From Mycobacterium gordonae (GTDB lineage Bacteria; Actinomycetota; Actinomycetes; Mycobacteriales; Mycobacteriaceae), in contig NZ_CP070973.1 of the NCBI RefSeq assembly GCF_017086405.1, positions 2,604,001-2,668,000 of the forward strand: 64,000 nt of DNA. Direction: 5' to 3'. Position numbers and translations under genes: made by a program. Every line of letters starts with the position of its first letter. Within the stretch, counting starts at the first letter, position 1. The notes under the pieces were generated by a model. That model saw only the letters and a program-made list of their open reading frames with translations. It was not told where the DNA came from and ran no database searches. Below are positions 41,056 to 50,900 of the stretch, piece by piece.

Positions 41056-41511
41056 TTACAGCGTCGCGCGCAGCGACGGAACAACCATGCCGGCCAGGCC
41101 GCGCAGCATCGCCTTCAGCATGTCGAAGGTGTCGAAGTAGTCCCGCCACAGCGTGATTCGCCCGTCATGCAGCTCAAACGTCCCGCACACCCAGAACTGC
41201 AGCCGCAACGGGCCCAGGATCAGCGCATCGGTGCGCTCGGTCAGGACGGCGGAACCGTCGGCGGCGATGCGGTGGATCTTCACCTCGAAGCCGATGCGCC
41301 CCTGCATTTTGCTCAGCAGCGCGGTTGTCTTGCGGCCGCCGCGAATACGGGAGAACCCGACGTTCTCGTAGACGAGGTTGTCGTGCAACAACTCGTCGAC
41401 GGTGTCGAAGTCCTCGTTCTGTAGGGCGTTGAGGAAGTTCTCGACCGCGCGAATGTTGTTGTCTGTGGTGTCGGCTCCGGATCCGGGCCCCTTCTGAGTC
41501 AGCTCAGTCAT
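41056..41511 (-). CDS. ephG: Limonene-epoxide-hydrolase-type epoxide hydrolase EphG
   Basis: A 151-residue cystatin/SnoaL-fold epoxide hydrolase. Helices NNIRAVENFLNALQNEDFDT are followed by the conserved active-site Asp in TERTDAL, and Arg and Asp in TLWRDYFD, giving the Asp-Arg-Asp triad known for the M. tuberculosis enzyme Rv2740. It acts by direct water attack on epoxides, with fatty-acid or sterol epoxides as likely substrates. ATG at 41511. It is divergent from the glycosyltransferase gene. Confidence 0.93.
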   Translation of the reverse strand: MTELTQKGPGSGADTTDNNIRAVENFLNALQNEDFDTVDELLHDNLVYENVGFSRIRGGRKTTALLSKMQGRIGFEVKIHRIAADGSAVLTERTDALILGPLRLQFWVCGTFELHDGRITLWRDYFDTFDMLKAMLRGLAGMVVPSLRATL

Positions 41512-41554
41512 AGTCGCCAGCGTAGGCGAGCTCAGCTATGGCAGGGTGAAGCGG

Positions 41555-42721
41555 ATGCGCGTCGCCGTGGTCGCCGGACCCGATCCCGGACACTCGTTTC
41601 CCGCGATTGCGCTGTGCCGACGCTTTGCGGCGGCGGGAGATTCGCCCACGCTGTTGACCGGGGTGGAGTGGCTGGACACCGCCCGCGCCGCGGGGATCGA
41701 GGCGATTGAGCTGGACGGCCTGGTGGCCACGGACGAGGATGTCGACGCGGGAGCCCGGATACACCGTCGCGCCGCACTGATGGCAGTGCTCATCGCCCCG
41801 ACGTTGTGCGAACTGTCTCCGGATCTGATCGTGTCCGACGTCATCACGTCCGGTGGCGGCCTGGCCGCCGAGCTGCTGGGGATCCCGTGGGTCGAGCTCT
41901 GCCCGCATCCGCTGTATCTGCCGTCGAAAGGGTTACCGCCGATCGGGAGCGGCCTGGCGCCCGGCACCGGGCTGCGGGGCAGGCTGCGCGACACCGTGAT
42001 GCGCGCGCTGACGGCACGGTCCGTGCGGGCCGGCCTGCGACAACGGTCCGCCGTCCGGGTGGAGATCGGCCTGTCCGCGCGCGATCGGGGGCCGCTGCGG
42101 CGGCTGATCGCCACCCTGCCCGCGTTGGAGGTCCCACGTCCGGATTGGCCGGCCGAAGCGGTCGTGGTGGGGCCGTTGCACTTCGAGCCGACTGACCGGG
42201 TGCTGCCGATTCCGCCCGGATCGGGACCGGTAGTGGTGGTCGCCCCGTCGACGGCGACCACCGGCACCGTAGGACTGGCCGAGCTCGCGCTGCAATCGCT
42301 GAGACCGGGGGAGACGTTGCCCGCGGGAGCGCGGGTGGTGGTGTCGCGGTTGGGCGGTGAGGGGGTGGAGGTACCGCCGTGGGCCGCGGTGGGGCTGGGA
42401 CGGCAGGACGAGCTGTTGACGCATGCCGATGTGGCGATCTGCGGCGGCGGTCACGGCATGGTGGCCAAGACGCTGCTGGCCGGTGTGCCGCTGGTGGTGG
42501 TCCCTGGCGGAGGGGATCAGTGGGAAATCGCCAATCGGGTGGTACGGCAGGGCAGTGGTCGGCTGATCAGGCCGTTGACCGGAGAGTCCCTGGCGGCCGA
42601 GGTCGGCGAGGTGCTGTCCTCGCCGGGGTACCGCGCGGCCGCGCGGCAGGCCGCGGCGAGCGTCGCCGGGGTCGCGGACCCGGTACAGGTGTGTCACGAG
42701 GCGTTGGCGGTCGCGCGCTGA
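41555..42721 (+). CDS. GT1-family glycosyltransferase
   Basis: A 388-residue GT-B fold glycosyltransferase. The N-terminal acceptor domain starts MRVAVVAGPDPGHSFPAIAL. The C-terminal donor-binding part contains VGLGRQDELLTHADVAICGG and GHGMVAKTLLAGVPLVVVPG, the UGT-type sugar-nucleotide region, then GDQWEIANRVVRQGSGRLI. ATG at 41555, behind AGGGTG, gives 388 residues, equal to Rv2739c; GTG 41546 would add three residues. The acceptor is unknown (lipid or secondary metabolite). It is followed 17 bases later by the DUF3046 gene and is probably co-transcribed. Confidence 0.9.
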   Translation: MRVAVVAGPDPGHSFPAIALCRRFAAAGDSPTLLTGVEWLDTARAAGIEAIELDGLVATDEDVDAGARIHRRAALMAVLIAPTLCELSPDLIVSDVITSGGGLAAELLGIPWVELCPHPLYLPSKGLPPIGSGLAPGTGLRGRLRDTVMRALTARSVRAGLRQRSAVRVEIGLSARDRGPLRRLIATLPALEVPRPDWPAEAVVVGPLHFEPTDRVLPIPPGSGPVVVVAPSTATTGTVGLAELALQSLRPGETLPAGARVVVSRLGGEGVEVPPWAAVGLGRQDELLTHADVAICGGGHGMVAKTLLAGVPLVVVPGGGDQWEIANRVVRQGSGRLIRPLTGESLAAEVGEVLSSPGYRAAARQAAASVAGVADPVQVCHEALAVAR

Positions 42722-42738
42722 CCGGTAGGTTGGCGGGC

Positions 42739-42933
42739 GTGCGGCTGACCGAGTTCAACGAGCGGGTGGTGCTGCGCTTCGGTGCGGCGTATGGCTCCTC
42801 CGTGCTGGTCGACCACGTGCTGACGGGTCTGGGTGGGCGCACGGCTGCCCAGGCGATCGAGGAGGGTATCGAGCCTCGCGAGGTGTGGCGGGCGTTGTGC
42901 GCCGACTTCGACGTGCCACGCGATCAGTGGTGA
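42739..42933 (+). CDS. DUF3046 family small protein
   Basis: A 64-residue protein, VRLTEFNERVVLRFGAAYGS with EPREVWRALCADFDVPRDQW at the end, the pattern of actinobacterial DUF3046 proteins found just before recA. GTG at 42739 is chosen because the family begins with (M)RLTEF; the larger open frame from 42379 is an antisense/shadow extension inside the glycosyltransferase gene. Corresponds to Rv2738c (68 residues as I recall). Function unknown; the constant linkage to recA is suggestive only. Confidence 0.88.
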   Translation: MRLTEFNERVVLRFGAAYGSSVLVDHVLTGLGGRTAAQAIEEGIEPREVWRALCADFDVPRDQW

Positions 42934-42980
42934 CTCCCGCTGGTGCGTCGTTGACGCAGGAGCCACCGCGGGGCGCGAAG

Positions 42981-43634
42981 TCAGCGCAGCCCGCAGTCGG
43001 CGCATGTGCCCCCGCCCGGGATGCGGTAGTACAGGCAGCAGCTGTTTCGCCGGAAATCGAGGTTCACGCTGGTGATCGCGCCGGTGCCGGCCAGCTCGCC
43101 GGTGTCCAGCAACGCCGCGGTGGTCCGCTCGATCGGTACGCGGAGATCCGGCCGTGCCCTCAGCAGTTGCCGCGACGTTCCCACCAGGGCCGACGCGATA
43201 TTGCCGGAGAGCAGGCCGGGCGCGAGCTTGAGGCGCAGGCCCGTGGCGAACGGTTCCAGGTGTTCGGTCACCACCACGCGATACAGCAGTTCGGGGCAGG
43301 CGGCCGTGATGGGCTGTCCGGTGGGTTCGGGAATGCGGAGTCCGGCGCCGTCGTCGGCGCGTTGCAGGTTGGTTAGGTCCGGGATGACGCCGTACGCCAG
43401 CGCGCAGGCGAGCACCGGTGACCACAGCCGTGCGGCGTGGCCGAGTTGCACCAGGGACGCGCCGATGCGCAGGTCGGCGGTGCCGTAGCGGGTGCCGGTG
43501 GCCTCGATGAGGTCCGTGTATCCGGCGGCGTAAGACTGTACGACGGGATGCCACCCGGCGGGATCTCCGCCCACAGTCAAGGCGAAAAACCCGCCATAGG
43601 TGGAAATTTCGGCCAGTTCCGCAGCAATGTTCAT
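42981..43634 (-). CDS. FhuF-like (2Fe-2S) protein
   Basis: A 217-residue protein ending with the FhuF-type cysteine cluster: RRNSCCLYYRIPGGGTCADC, that is CC-x10-C-x2-C, which in FhuF ligates a 2Fe-2S centre used to reduce siderophore-bound iron. The N-terminal 190 residues are all-alpha (GWHPVVQSYAAGYTDLIEAT). M. tuberculosis has nothing here between Rv2738c and recA. The gene is divergent from recA, with its ATG at 43634 only 47 bases from the LexA box, so both genes may share SOS control. Iron-siderophore reduction is inferred from the family. Confidence 0.85.
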   Translation of the reverse strand: MNIAAELAEISTYGGFFALTVGGDPAGWHPVVQSYAAGYTDLIEATGTRYGTADLRIGASLVQLGHAARLWSPVLACALAYGVIPDLTNLQRADDGAGLRIPEPTGQPITAACPELLYRVVVTEHLEPFATGLRLKLAPGLLSGNIASALVGTSRQLLRARPDLRVPIERTTAALLDTGELAGTGAITSVNLDFRRNSCCLYYRIPGGGTCADCGLR

Positions 43635-43680
43635 GTGCTCTTCGAGGTGATCCTGCCAGACGCGGCGTGTTGACCTTGGG

Positions 43681-43696
43681 TCGAACAGGTGTTCGG
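43681..43696. promoter_or_regulatory. LexA (SOS) box upstream of recA
   Basis: TCGAACAGGTGTTCGG matches the mycobacterial SOS box TCGAAC-N4-GTTCGA at 11 of 12 fixed positions. It lies 107 bases before the recA ATG and 47 bases before the start of the divergent FhuF-like gene. Confidence 0.9.
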
Positions 43697-43726
43697 CTAC
43701 TGTGGTGATTACTCGGAGATCTCAAC

Positions 43727-43749
43727 TTGTCGGTGGCCTTCTCTAGTGT
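43727..43749 (+). promoter_or_regulatory. RecA-independent damage-inducible promoter (RecA-NDp) of recA
   Basis: TTGTCGGTG (43727-43735), eight bases, then TAGTGT (43744-43749) fits the mycobacterial motif tTGTCRgtg-N8-TAnnnT exactly. This promoter class is used independently of RecA/LexA, through PafBC and reportedly ClgR. It gives recA a second promoter downstream of the LexA box. Confidence 0.85.
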
Positions 43750-43802
43750 CACGGCCAACCGACCGAAACCGGTCACCGAACACCGACTACAGGAGAGGCA
43801 CC

Positions 43803-44843
43803 ATGGCTCAAGCCCCCGATCGCGAGAAGGCTCTCGAACTGGCTATGGCCCAGATCGAGAAGAGTTACGGCAAAGGCTCGGTGATGCGCCTCGGAGACGA
43901 GGTCCGCCAACCCATTTCAGTGATCCCGACCGGATCCATCGCACTGGACGTGGCCCTGGGCATCGGCGGCCTGCCCCGAGGCCGGGTCATCGAGATCTAC
44001 GGCCCGGAGTCCTCGGGTAAGACCACCGTCGCACTGCACGCGGTGGCCAACGCCCAGGCCGCCGGCGGTGTCGCGGCGTTCATCGACGCCGAGCACGCGC
44101 TGGATCCCGACTACGCCAAAAAGCTGGGCGTCGACACCGATTCGCTGTTGGTCAGCCAGCCGGACACCGGAGAGCAGGCGCTCGAGATCGCCGACATGCT
44201 GATCCGTTCGGGTGCGCTGGACATCGTGGTCATCGACTCGGTGGCGGCACTGGTGCCGCGGGCGGAACTCGAGGGCGAGATGGGGGACAGCCATGTCGGT
44301 CTGCAAGCCCGGCTGATGAGCCAGGCGTTGCGGAAAATGACCGGCGCGCTGAACAATTCGGGTACCACGGCGATCTTCATCAACCAGCTCCGGGACAAAA
44401 TCGGCGTGATGTTCGGCTCACCTGAGACGACCACGGGTGGCAAGGCTCTGAAGTTCTACGCGTCGGTGCGCCTGGACGTGCGGCGGATCGAGACGCTCAA
44501 GGACGGCACCAATGCGGTGGGTAACCGCACCCGGGTCAAAGTGGTCAAGAACAAGGTCTCGCCACCGTTCAAACAGGCCGAGTTCGACATCCTCTACGGC
44601 AGGGGCATCAGTAGGGAAGGCTCGCTGATCGACATGGGTGTCGACCAGGGCTTCATCCGCAAGTCCGGTGCCTGGTTCACCTACGAGGGTGAGCAACTCG
44701 GTCAGGGCAAAGAGAATGCTCGCAACTTCCTGCTCGAGAACGGCGACATCGCCAATGAGATCGAGAAGAAGATCAAGGAAAAGCTCGGCATTGGTGCAGT
44801 GGTGACCGATGACAGCGTCCTGCCCGCCCCCGTCGACTTCTGA
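43803..44843 (+). CDS. recA: Recombinase RecA, without intein
   Basis: A 346-residue RecA that pairs homologous DNA and stimulates LexA cleavage. [20 protein letters not shown] starts at 43803 behind AGGAGAG. Walker A is GPESSGKTT near residue 67, Walker B is LDIVVIDSV, and L2 is [18 protein letters not shown]. The gene is continuous: the intein that interrupts recA in M. tuberculosis and M. leprae is absent and the insertion point is uninterrupted. recX overlaps its 3' end by 35 bases. Expression is controlled by a LexA box and a RecA-NDp motif. Confidence 0.98.
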   Translation: MAQAPDREKALELAMAQIEKSYGKGSVMRLGDEVRQPISVIPTGSIALDVALGIGGLPRGRVIEIYGPESSGKTTVALHAVANAQAAGGVAAFIDAEHALDPDYAKKLGVDTDSLLVSQPDTGEQALEIADMLIRSGALDIVVIDSVAALVPRAELEGEMGDSHVGLQARLMSQALRKMTGALNNSGTTAIFINQLRDKIGVMFGSPETTTGGKALKFYASVRLDVRRIETLKDGTNAVGNRTRVKVVKNKVSPPFKQAEFDILYGRGISREGSLIDMGVDQGFIRKSGAWFTYEGEQLGQGKENARNFLLENGDIANEIEKKIKEKLGIGAVVTDDSVLPAPVDF

Positions 44844-45333
44844 GTCCTCTCGTCGCGATGAGCAGGCGCGGGCGCTGTGCCTGCGCCTGCTCACCGCGCG
44901 ATCACGGACCAGGGCCGAATTAGCCGGTCAGCTGGCCAAACGAGGTTACTCCGAGGACGTCAGTAACCGGGTACTGGATCGGCTGGCCGGCGTCGGTCTG
45001 GTCGACGACGCCGATTTCGCCGAGCAGTGGGTGCAGTCCCGCCGGGCCAACTCGGGAAAAAGCAAGCGTGCGCTGGCCGCTGAGTTGCACACCAAGGGCG
45101 TGGACAACGAGGTGATCGACACGGTGCTGGCCGGCATCGGTGCCGGTGCCGAACGCGCGCGAGCAGAGCAGCTGGTGCGGGCCAGACTGCGGCGTGAGGT
45201 GCTCAGCGAGGACGACACCCGATTGACTCGGCGGCTGATCGGCATGTTGGCGCGCCGCGGGTACAGCCAGACGGTGGCATGCGAGGTGGTGCTGGCTGAG
45301 ATGGCAGCCGAACGGGAGCACCGGCGGGTCTGA
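44809..45333 (+). CDS. recX: RecA regulator RecX
   Basis: A 174-residue all-helical RecX made of three tandem three-helix repeats ([56 protein letters not shown]). It inhibits RecA filament growth and ATPase. The start [13 protein letters not shown] at 44809 overlaps recA by 35 bases, and both length and N-terminus agree with the M. tuberculosis protein Rv2736c as I recall it. Translational coupling keeps it proportional to RecA. Confidence 0.95.
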   Translation: MTASCPPPSTSESSRRDEQARALCLRLLTARSRTRAELAGQLAKRGYSEDVSNRVLDRLAGVGLVDDADFAEQWVQSRRANSGKSKRALAAELHTKGVDNEVIDTVLAGIGAGAERARAEQLVRARLRREVLSEDDTRLTRRLIGMLARRGYSQTVACEVVLAEMAAEREHRRV

Positions 45334-45381
45334 AGGACCGGGCCGGCCGGGGCCGTCGTGACGGGCGCCGCGACCGCCGGG

Positions 45382-45413
45382 CGATGGCCGGACGATGGCC
45401 GGACGATGGCCGA
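45382..45413. repeat. 11-bp tandem repeat, 2.9 copies, upstream of miaB
   Basis: CGATGGCCGGA occurs at 45382-45392 and 45393-45403, with a 10-base third copy at 45404-45413. It lies between recX and the chosen miaB start and each copy contains ATG, which may confuse start prediction. Confidence 0.85.
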
Positions 45414-45443
45414 CAACCAGGGCCGGCGCCGCTCGCCAGTACG

Positions 45444-46997
45444 ATGGCCCCCGTGACTTCGACGGTAAGAGCCGGTGCTGCGGGCGCCGTGGGCACGGCC
45501 GGTGGTGCCGCGGCTGCCGCCGACTCGGGCCGCACCTACCAGGTGCGCACCTACGGCTGCCAGATGAACGTCCACGATTCCGAACGGCTTGCCGGACTGC
45601 TCGAAGCGGCCGGTTACCGGCGTGCGGCGGACGGTTCCGACGCCGACATCATCGTCTTCAATACCTGCGCGGTCCGCGAGAACGCCGACAACAAGCTGTA
45701 CGGCAACCTCAGCCACCTGGCGCCGCGTAAGCGCAGCAATCCCGACATGCAGATCGCGGTCGGCGGGTGTCTGGCGCAGAAGGACCGGGACACGGTGCTG
45801 CGCAAGGCGCCCTGGGTCGACGTTGTCTTCGGCACCCACAACATCGGCTCGCTGCCCACCCTGCTGGAGCGGGCCCGGCACAACAACGAAGCTCAGGTGG
45901 AGATCGCCGAGGCGCTGCAGGCATTCCCGTCGTCACTGCCCAGTGCCCGCGAATCCGCCTACGCCGCTTGGGTTTCCATTTCGGTGGGCTGCAACAACAG
46001 CTGCACGTTCTGCATCGTGCCCTCGCTGCGGGGCAAAGAGGTCGACCGCAGCCCGGCTGACATACTGGCCGAGGTCCGGTCGCTGGTGGATACCGGGGTG
46101 CTCGAAGTCACCCTGCTCGGCCAGAACGTCAACGCTTATGGGGTCTCCTTCGCCGACCCGGCCATCCCACGCAATCGCGGTGCCTTCGCCGAACTGCTGC
46201 GGGCCTGCGGCGACATCGAAGGGCTCGAACGCGTTCGTTTCACCTCGCCGCACCCGGCGGAGTTCACCGACGACGTCATCGAGGCAATGGCACAGACGCC
46301 CAACGTGTGCCCGGCGCTGCACATGCCGCTGCAATCGGGCTCAGACCGGATCCTGCGCGCAATGCGGCGCTCCTATCGCGCCGAACGCTATCTCGGCATC
46401 ATCGAACGGGTTCGGGCAGCCATGCCGCACGCCGCCATCACCACCGATCTGATCGTCGGCTTCCCCGGCGAGACCGAACAGGACTTCGCCGCCACGCTCG
46501 ACGTGGTGGCCGAGGCCCGTTTCGCGGCCGCGTTCACCTTCCAGTACTCCCAGCGGCCCGGCACACCCGCCGCGGACCTTCCCGACCAGATACCGAAAGC
46601 CGTTGTGCAGCAACGCTATGAGCGACTGGTGGAACTGCAGGAGCGGATTTCCCTGGAACACAACCGCGCGCTGGTGGGCCAGACGGTCGAACTGCTGGTC
46701 GCCACCGGCGAAGGACGTAAGGACAGCCGCACCGCGCGGATGACCGGCCGAGCTCGGGACGGCCGGCTCGTCCATTTCACCGCGGGGGACCTGAAGGTCC
46801 GCCCCGGCGATGTCGTCACCGCCGAGGTCACCGACGCCGCGCCGCACCATCTCATCGCCGACGCCGGCATCCTGACGCACCGCCGCACCCGCGCCGGAGA
46901 CGCGCACATCTCGCCGGGGAGCGGCGTAGGACTGGGTATGCCCACCGTGGGCGTGTCCGCCGTCGCGCCGGTCCAACCGGCCGGTTGCGGCCAGTAA
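45444..46997 (+). CDS. miaB: tRNA-2-methylthio-N6-dimethylallyladenosine synthase MiaB
   Basis: A 517-residue radical-SAM methylthiotransferase that adds a methylthio group to i6A37 of tRNA. The N-terminal UPF0004 domain starts [20 protein letters not shown], with cluster cysteines in [12 protein letters not shown] and GGCLAQ. The radical SAM motif is CNNSCTFC (CX3CX2C), near residue 184. A TRAM domain follows at about 395-465, with a 50-residue extension after it. The start is uncertain: ATG 45444 is used, GTG 45453 is possible, and an ATG at 45384 lies in the 11-bp repeats. It works on the product of miaA, encoded 8 kb downstream. Corresponds to Rv2733c. Confidence 0.93.
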   Translation: MAPVTSTVRAGAAGAVGTAGGAAAAADSGRTYQVRTYGCQMNVHDSERLAGLLEAAGYRRAADGSDADIIVFNTCAVRENADNKLYGNLSHLAPRKRSNPDMQIAVGGCLAQKDRDTVLRKAPWVDVVFGTHNIGSLPTLLERARHNNEAQVEIAEALQAFPSSLPSARESAYAAWVSISVGCNNSCTFCIVPSLRGKEVDRSPADILAEVRSLVDTGVLEVTLLGQNVNAYGVSFADPAIPRNRGAFAELLRACGDIEGLERVRFTSPHPAEFTDDVIEAMAQTPNVCPALHMPLQSGSDRILRAMRRSYRAERYLGIIERVRAAMPHAAITTDLIVGFPGETEQDFAATLDVVAEARFAAAFTFQYSQRPGTPAADLPDQIPKAVVQQRYERLVELQERISLEHNRALVGQTVELLVATGEGRKDSRTARMTGRARDGRLVHFTAGDLKVRPGDVVTAEVTDAAPHHLIADAGILTHRRTRAGDAHISPGSGVGLGMPTVGVSAVAPVQPAGCGQ

Positions 46998-47016
46998 TCG
47001 AACGGAGATAGTTCAC

Positions 47017-47610
47017 GTGGCGGAATTCGACGCCTACCGGTCTGAAATCGAGGCGGCTGAACGCCGCGTTGCGCGCGAGATCGAACCGGGCGCCAGGGCT
47101 CTGGTCGTCGCCATCCTGGTGTTCGTGCTGCTGGGTTCTTTCATCCTGCCGCACACCGGCAGCGTGCGCGGCTGGGATGTGTTGTTCAACAGCCACGGCG
47201 CCGGATCCGCGGCCGTCGGCCTGCCGCAGCAGGTTTTCACCTGGCTGGCACTGGTGTTCAGCGTCGGCTTCTCGATCCTGGCGTTGCTGACTCGGCGCTG
47301 GGCGGTGGCCTGGGTGGCGCTGGCCGGTTCCATGCTGGCCAGCGGCACCGGACTGTTGGCCGTCTGGTCTCGCCAGACCGCGCCGGCGGGGCACCCCGGG
47401 CCGGGCATCGGGCTGTTCGTCGCGTGGGTCACCGTGATTCTGCTGACCTTCCACTGGGCACGAGTGGTGTGGCAGCGCACCCTGGTGCAACTGGCCGCCG
47501 AAGAGCAGCGCCGCCGCGTCGTTGCGCAAGATCAGTCCAAGACCCTGCTGGACAGCCTAGAAAACGACGGGACCGACGGGCCAGACGAGGCCGGTTCGAA
47601 AAGCCTCTAG
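47017..47610 (+). CDS. Membrane protein, Rv2732c family
   Basis: A 197-residue protein with four predicted membrane helices: [55 protein letters not shown] and [19 protein letters not shown]. Both termini are charged and helical ([36 protein letters not shown]). GTG start at 47017, 19 bases after miaB, so the two genes are likely co-transcribed. It matches M. tuberculosis Rv2732c by position and profile. Function unknown. Its stop overlaps the convergent DUF349 stop by three bases. Confidence 0.85.
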   Translation: MAEFDAYRSEIEAAERRVAREIEPGARALVVAILVFVLLGSFILPHTGSVRGWDVLFNSHGAGSAAVGLPQQVFTWLALVFSVGFSILALLTRRWAVAWVALAGSMLASGTGLLAVWSRQTAPAGHPGPGIGLFVAWVTVILLTFHWARVVWQRTLVQLAAEEQRRRVVAQDQSKTLLDSLENDGTDGPDEAGSKSL

Positions 47611-48989
47611 GACTTGCGGGTCAGCGCCCGGGCAGCGGCATCGGCCCACTGCCGCCACTGTTCGGCGTTGGCCCTGGCCTCGTCGGCTTCCTTGGTCTTG
47701 CCGGCCGCGGCCGCCTTCGCAGCCTGCTGTTCGAACTGCTCGGCGCGGGCGCGGAACTGCTCTGCGCGGGCCTGTGCCTGCGGGTCTGCCCAGTCCGACT
47801 CGCCGGCGTCGCGCACTTTCTTCTCGACGGCGCGCAGTCGCCGCTCCAGCTCGGCCGAGCGCTCCCGGGGGACCTTGCCGATCGCGTCCCACTTGTCGGC
47901 GATGCCGCGCAACGCGGCCCGAGCAGCGTCGTGATTGGTGGTGTCGATCTTCTCGGCCTCGGCCAGCAGCGCCTCTTTGGCGGCCGCATTGGCCCGGAAC
48001 TCGGCGTCCTTTTCCGCGGTGACGGCGTTACGGGCGCTGAAGAACGTGTCCTGGGCGGCCTTGAACCGGCGCCACAGGGCGTCGTCGACGTCCTTGCTGG
48101 CGCGGCCCGCGGCCTTCCATTCGGTGAGCAGCTTGCGAAACTCCGCGCTGGTAGCAGTCCAGTCCGTGGAATCTGACAGCGCCTCGGCCCGCGCGCACAA
48201 CCGCTCCTTGGATTGCCGCACACCGGAACGCTCCCGGTCGAGTTCGGCGAAGTGCGATCCACGCCGACGGTTGAAGATCTCCCGGGCCGCGGAGTAGCGC
48301 TTCCACAGCGCGTCGTCGACTTTGCGGTCCAGCCCGGTGATCGTCTTCCATTCGTCGAGGATCGCCCGCATCCGGTCGCCGGCGGACTTCCACTGCGTCG
48401 AATTGGCGGCGAGGTCCTCGGCCTCGGCGGCCAGTGCCTCCTTGCGGGCGGTCTGAGCCGCGCGGTGCTCCATCCGCCGGGAGCGGTGCGCGGTGACGTA
48501 GACGTCGATTCGAGCCCGGATATCGGACAGCCGGCCGGCCAACGCGTCGATGTCGCCCAACACGCATGCGGACGGCAGTGACTCGAGCAGCGACCCCGCG
48601 GTGGCGTTGATCTTGCGCGGATCTCCGGTGCCCGACACCAACCGCTCCTCCATCAGGGCGATCTCGGTGCTCAGATCGTCATACCGCCGGCCGAAGTACG
48701 CGAACGCCGCTTCGGAGTCGCCGGCCTGCCATGAGCCCACGACGCGCTCGCCGACGGAGCTGAGAAGCCACACCGTGCCGTCGTCGTCGACACGTCCGAA
48801 TCGGTGCGGATCGCTGTGCGGCAACGTCGACGTCGGATGGGCCGACGCGTGGGTCGCGGGGCGGGGAGCCACACCCGGCCGCGGACCGGGTCGTGGCCCG
48901 GGCCGTGGTCCCGGAACCGGTCTCGATACCGCCTCGGCTGTTACTGCGTCGTTGCTGCTGGGCTGCTCACCCGTCATTGCGATCGTCAC
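47607..48989 (-). CDS. DUF349 domain protein
   Basis: A 460-residue, mostly helical Ala/Glu/Arg-rich protein. After a Pro-rich N-terminus, several DUF349 repeats follow, recognised by WKxxxxR...[16 protein letters not shown] and [17 protein letters not shown]. The C-terminal coiled coil is [23 protein letters not shown] at 48989 behind AGAGGG is used; ATG 48977 is the alternative. Corresponds to Rv2731. DUF349 proteins are widespread in bacteria with no settled mechanism. Confidence 0.88.
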   Translation of the reverse strand: MTIAMTGEQPSSNDAVTAEAVSRPVPGPRPGPRPGPRPGVAPRPATHASAHPTSTLPHSDPHRFGRVDDDGTVWLLSSVGERVVGSWQAGDSEAAFAYFGRRYDDLSTEIALMEERLVSGTGDPRKINATAGSLLESLPSACVLGDIDALAGRLSDIRARIDVYVTAHRSRRMEHRAAQTARKEALAAEAEDLAANSTQWKSAGDRMRAILDEWKTITGLDRKVDDALWKRYSAAREIFNRRRGSHFAELDRERSGVRQSKERLCARAEALSDSTDWTATSAEFRKLLTEWKAAGRASKDVDDALWRRFKAAQDTFFSARNAVTAEKDAEFRANAAAKEALLAEAEKIDTTNHDAARAALRGIADKWDAIGKVPRERSAELERRLRAVEKKVRDAGESDWADPQAQARAEQFRARAEQFEQQAAKAAAAGKTKEADEARANAEQWRQWADAAARALTRKS

Positions 48990-49145
48990 CTACCCTCTGC
49001 CAGTAGCGCGGTCGACTCCCCGCGCAGCTGCCGCGCGAAGCGGCACCCGTCCGGTCGGCGATTCTGCTGCGGATCACCGCGGTGTCCGACCGGTTTCCAA
49101 CAAGTATTCAAGCAGCTTGGCCGGCGGTGCGCCGCCACCTTCTTC

Positions 49146-50900
49146 TCACCGGTGCTTTTTCCACCAGCCCTCGAGCTCTTCCAGGCCGGGACCCTGCGGG
49201 TCACCCTGAACAAGAGCAATCATCAATTGCGCCTCGTTGGTCCACACCAGCGACGGACTGCTGTCCTGAACGGCGCAGAATGCCCTCCCGCCGACCTGGG
49301 GGCTGTCGAGGTGGTGCCAATCGGTCGGTGACTTGGCTTCGCCAGGGCAGTTCACCATGATGTCGGTGCGAAGGAGTCCGTCGAAGAACTGACGCAGCGT
49401 CTCGGTCTCTCCGAACACCGTGAAGACTGCACGGTTGGGGCCGCCCGGGTCGATGTTCTTGTCGCAGATCACCCTGGCCAGGGCATCTTTCGGTGGCAGA
49501 AACGGCTTGCAGGCCCCTGGGGCGTAGCCCAGCGGTAGCAGGCTGAGCAATCGCGCCATGGCGTCGGCGGACCCCGTCGCTGGTGTGGTGGCCGACGGCG
49601 TCGGCGCGACGGTGGTGGTGGTCCTGGGCGCCGCGGTGGGAGTGGGGCGCAGCGTCAGCCGGATTCCCTGCGCGGCCAGCACCAGGAGAATCACCAGGGC
49701 GATCGCTCCGATCAGCACCCAAGGGTTGCGCAGCCGCGCGCTCAACGGCGAGGTCCGCCGACTGGCGGGCCGCGGCTCGGGTGCAGGTGGCGGCGCCACC
49801 ACCGGTTCGGCAGGCGGCACGGGCGGCGGCTCAGCCGGAGGTACGGGCGTCTCGACTTGGGCAGTCAACGCGCTGAGGCCCTTCGGGAGGATGAACCGTT
49901 CGGAGAAGTCCACGTCGCGTTGCGCGGTCAGCGAATCCGGATCCGGGCCGGGCTCGGGAGCAGGCGGCAGCGATACATGCGCTGTCGCCGCCTCGACCCC
50001 GGTGTCTTGCCTCGGCCCGGATGCTTCGCTGCGCTTGAGGATGCGGAACTCCTGCGCCTGGTGCGGCGCGCTGAGCGCCTGGTGCGCCGCCGCCGCCAGC
50101 TCGCCTGCGCTGGCAAAACGTTCCTCCGGCCGTTTCGCGATGCCGCGCGCAATCACCGCGTCGAACGCGGTGGGAATACCGGGGCGGAGCTGGCTGGGAC
50201 GTGGAATGGGCGCCATCAGGTGTGCGGTGATCAGCATTCCCGCGCTGTCGGCCCGGTACGGCGGCGTCCCCGTCAGGCACTCGTGCAACACGCACGTCAG
50301 TGAGTAGATGTCGGCGCGATGGTCCACCTCTGCGTCGGAAAACCGTTCGGGAGCCATGTACCGCCAGGTCCCGACCGCCGTGCCGATCTGAGTCAGTTTC
50401 TCGTCGGTGGCCGCGCTGGCGATCCCGAAATCCACCAGGTAGACGAAGTCGTCCTGGGTGATCAGGATGTTCTCCGGTTTGACGTCGCGATGCATCACTC
50501 CGGCGGCGTGAGCCGCGTCCAAGGCCGCGGCCACCTGATGCACCAGAGCGACCGCCCACGGCGGCGTCACCGGACCGAACCGCGCCAGTAACAGGCCCAG
50601 GTGAGTGCCTTCGATCAGGCGCATGTCCAGGTACAACTGTCCGTCGATCTCGCCGTAGTCGTGGATCGGCACGACGTGCGGTTCCTGCAACCGGCCGGCG
50701 TTGCGGGCTTCGCGCTGCATCCGCATCCGGAACACCGGGTCGTGGCTGAGTCGCTCGCTGAGCAACTTGAGCGCGACGACGCGTTGCTTGATGGTGTCGA
50801 CCGCCTCGTACACCTCACCCATACCGCCGCTGCCGAGTTGCCGCTTGAGGAAGTAGGGCCCGAATCGGGTCCCCACTCGCGAACCTCGCGCGGAGCTCAT
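49146..50900 (-). CDS. Transmembrane Ser/Thr protein kinase (Pkn type)
   Basis: A 584-residue receptor kinase. The catalytic domain is at 14-275: glycine loop GSGGMGEVYEA, Lys45 in VALKLL, catalytic loop HRDVKPEN (Asp139), DFG at 157-159, and activation segment TQIGTAVGTWRYMAPER with phosphorylatable Thr residues. A Pro-rich juxtamembrane region contains PPAEPPPVPPAEP. One membrane helix lies at about 394-412 (WVLIGAIALVILLVL). An extracellular domain of about 170 residues carries four Cys (GACKPF, VICDKN, VNCPGE, FCAVQ), resembling PknE/PknH architecture. M. tuberculosis has no kinase at this locus. Ligand and targets unknown. Confidence 0.93.
   Translation of the reverse strand: MSSARGSRVGTRFGPYFLKRQLGSGGMGEVYEAVDTIKQRVVALKLLSERLSHDPVFRMRMQREARNAGRLQEPHVVPIHDYGEIDGQLYLDMRLIEGTHLGLLLARFGPVTPPWAVALVHQVAAALDAAHAAGVMHRDVKPENILITQDDFVYLVDFGIASAATDEKLTQIGTAVGTWRYMAPERFSDAEVDHRADIYSLTCVLHECLTGTPPYRADSAGMLITAHLMAPIPRPSQLRPGIPTAFDAVIARGIAKRPEERFASAGELAAAAHQALSAPHQAQEFRILKRSEASGPRQDTGVEAATAHVSLPPAPEPGPDPDSLTAQRDVDFSERFILPKGLSALTAQVETPVPPAEPPPVPPAEPVVAPPPAPEPRPASRRTSPLSARLRNPWVLIGAIALVILLVLAAQGIRLTLRPTPTAAPRTTTTVAPTPSATTPATGSADAMARLLSLLPLGYAPGACKPFLPPKDALARVICDKNIDPGGPNRAVFTVFGETETLRQFFDGLLRTDIMVNCPGEAKSPTDWHHLDSPQVGGRAFCAVQDSSPSLVWTNEAQLMIALVQGDPQGPGLEELEGWWKKHR

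Noticed and set aside
43400..43800. recA intein or split recA
   Set aside because: The recA frame from 43803 to 44843 is continuous and of normal length, with no intein blocks.
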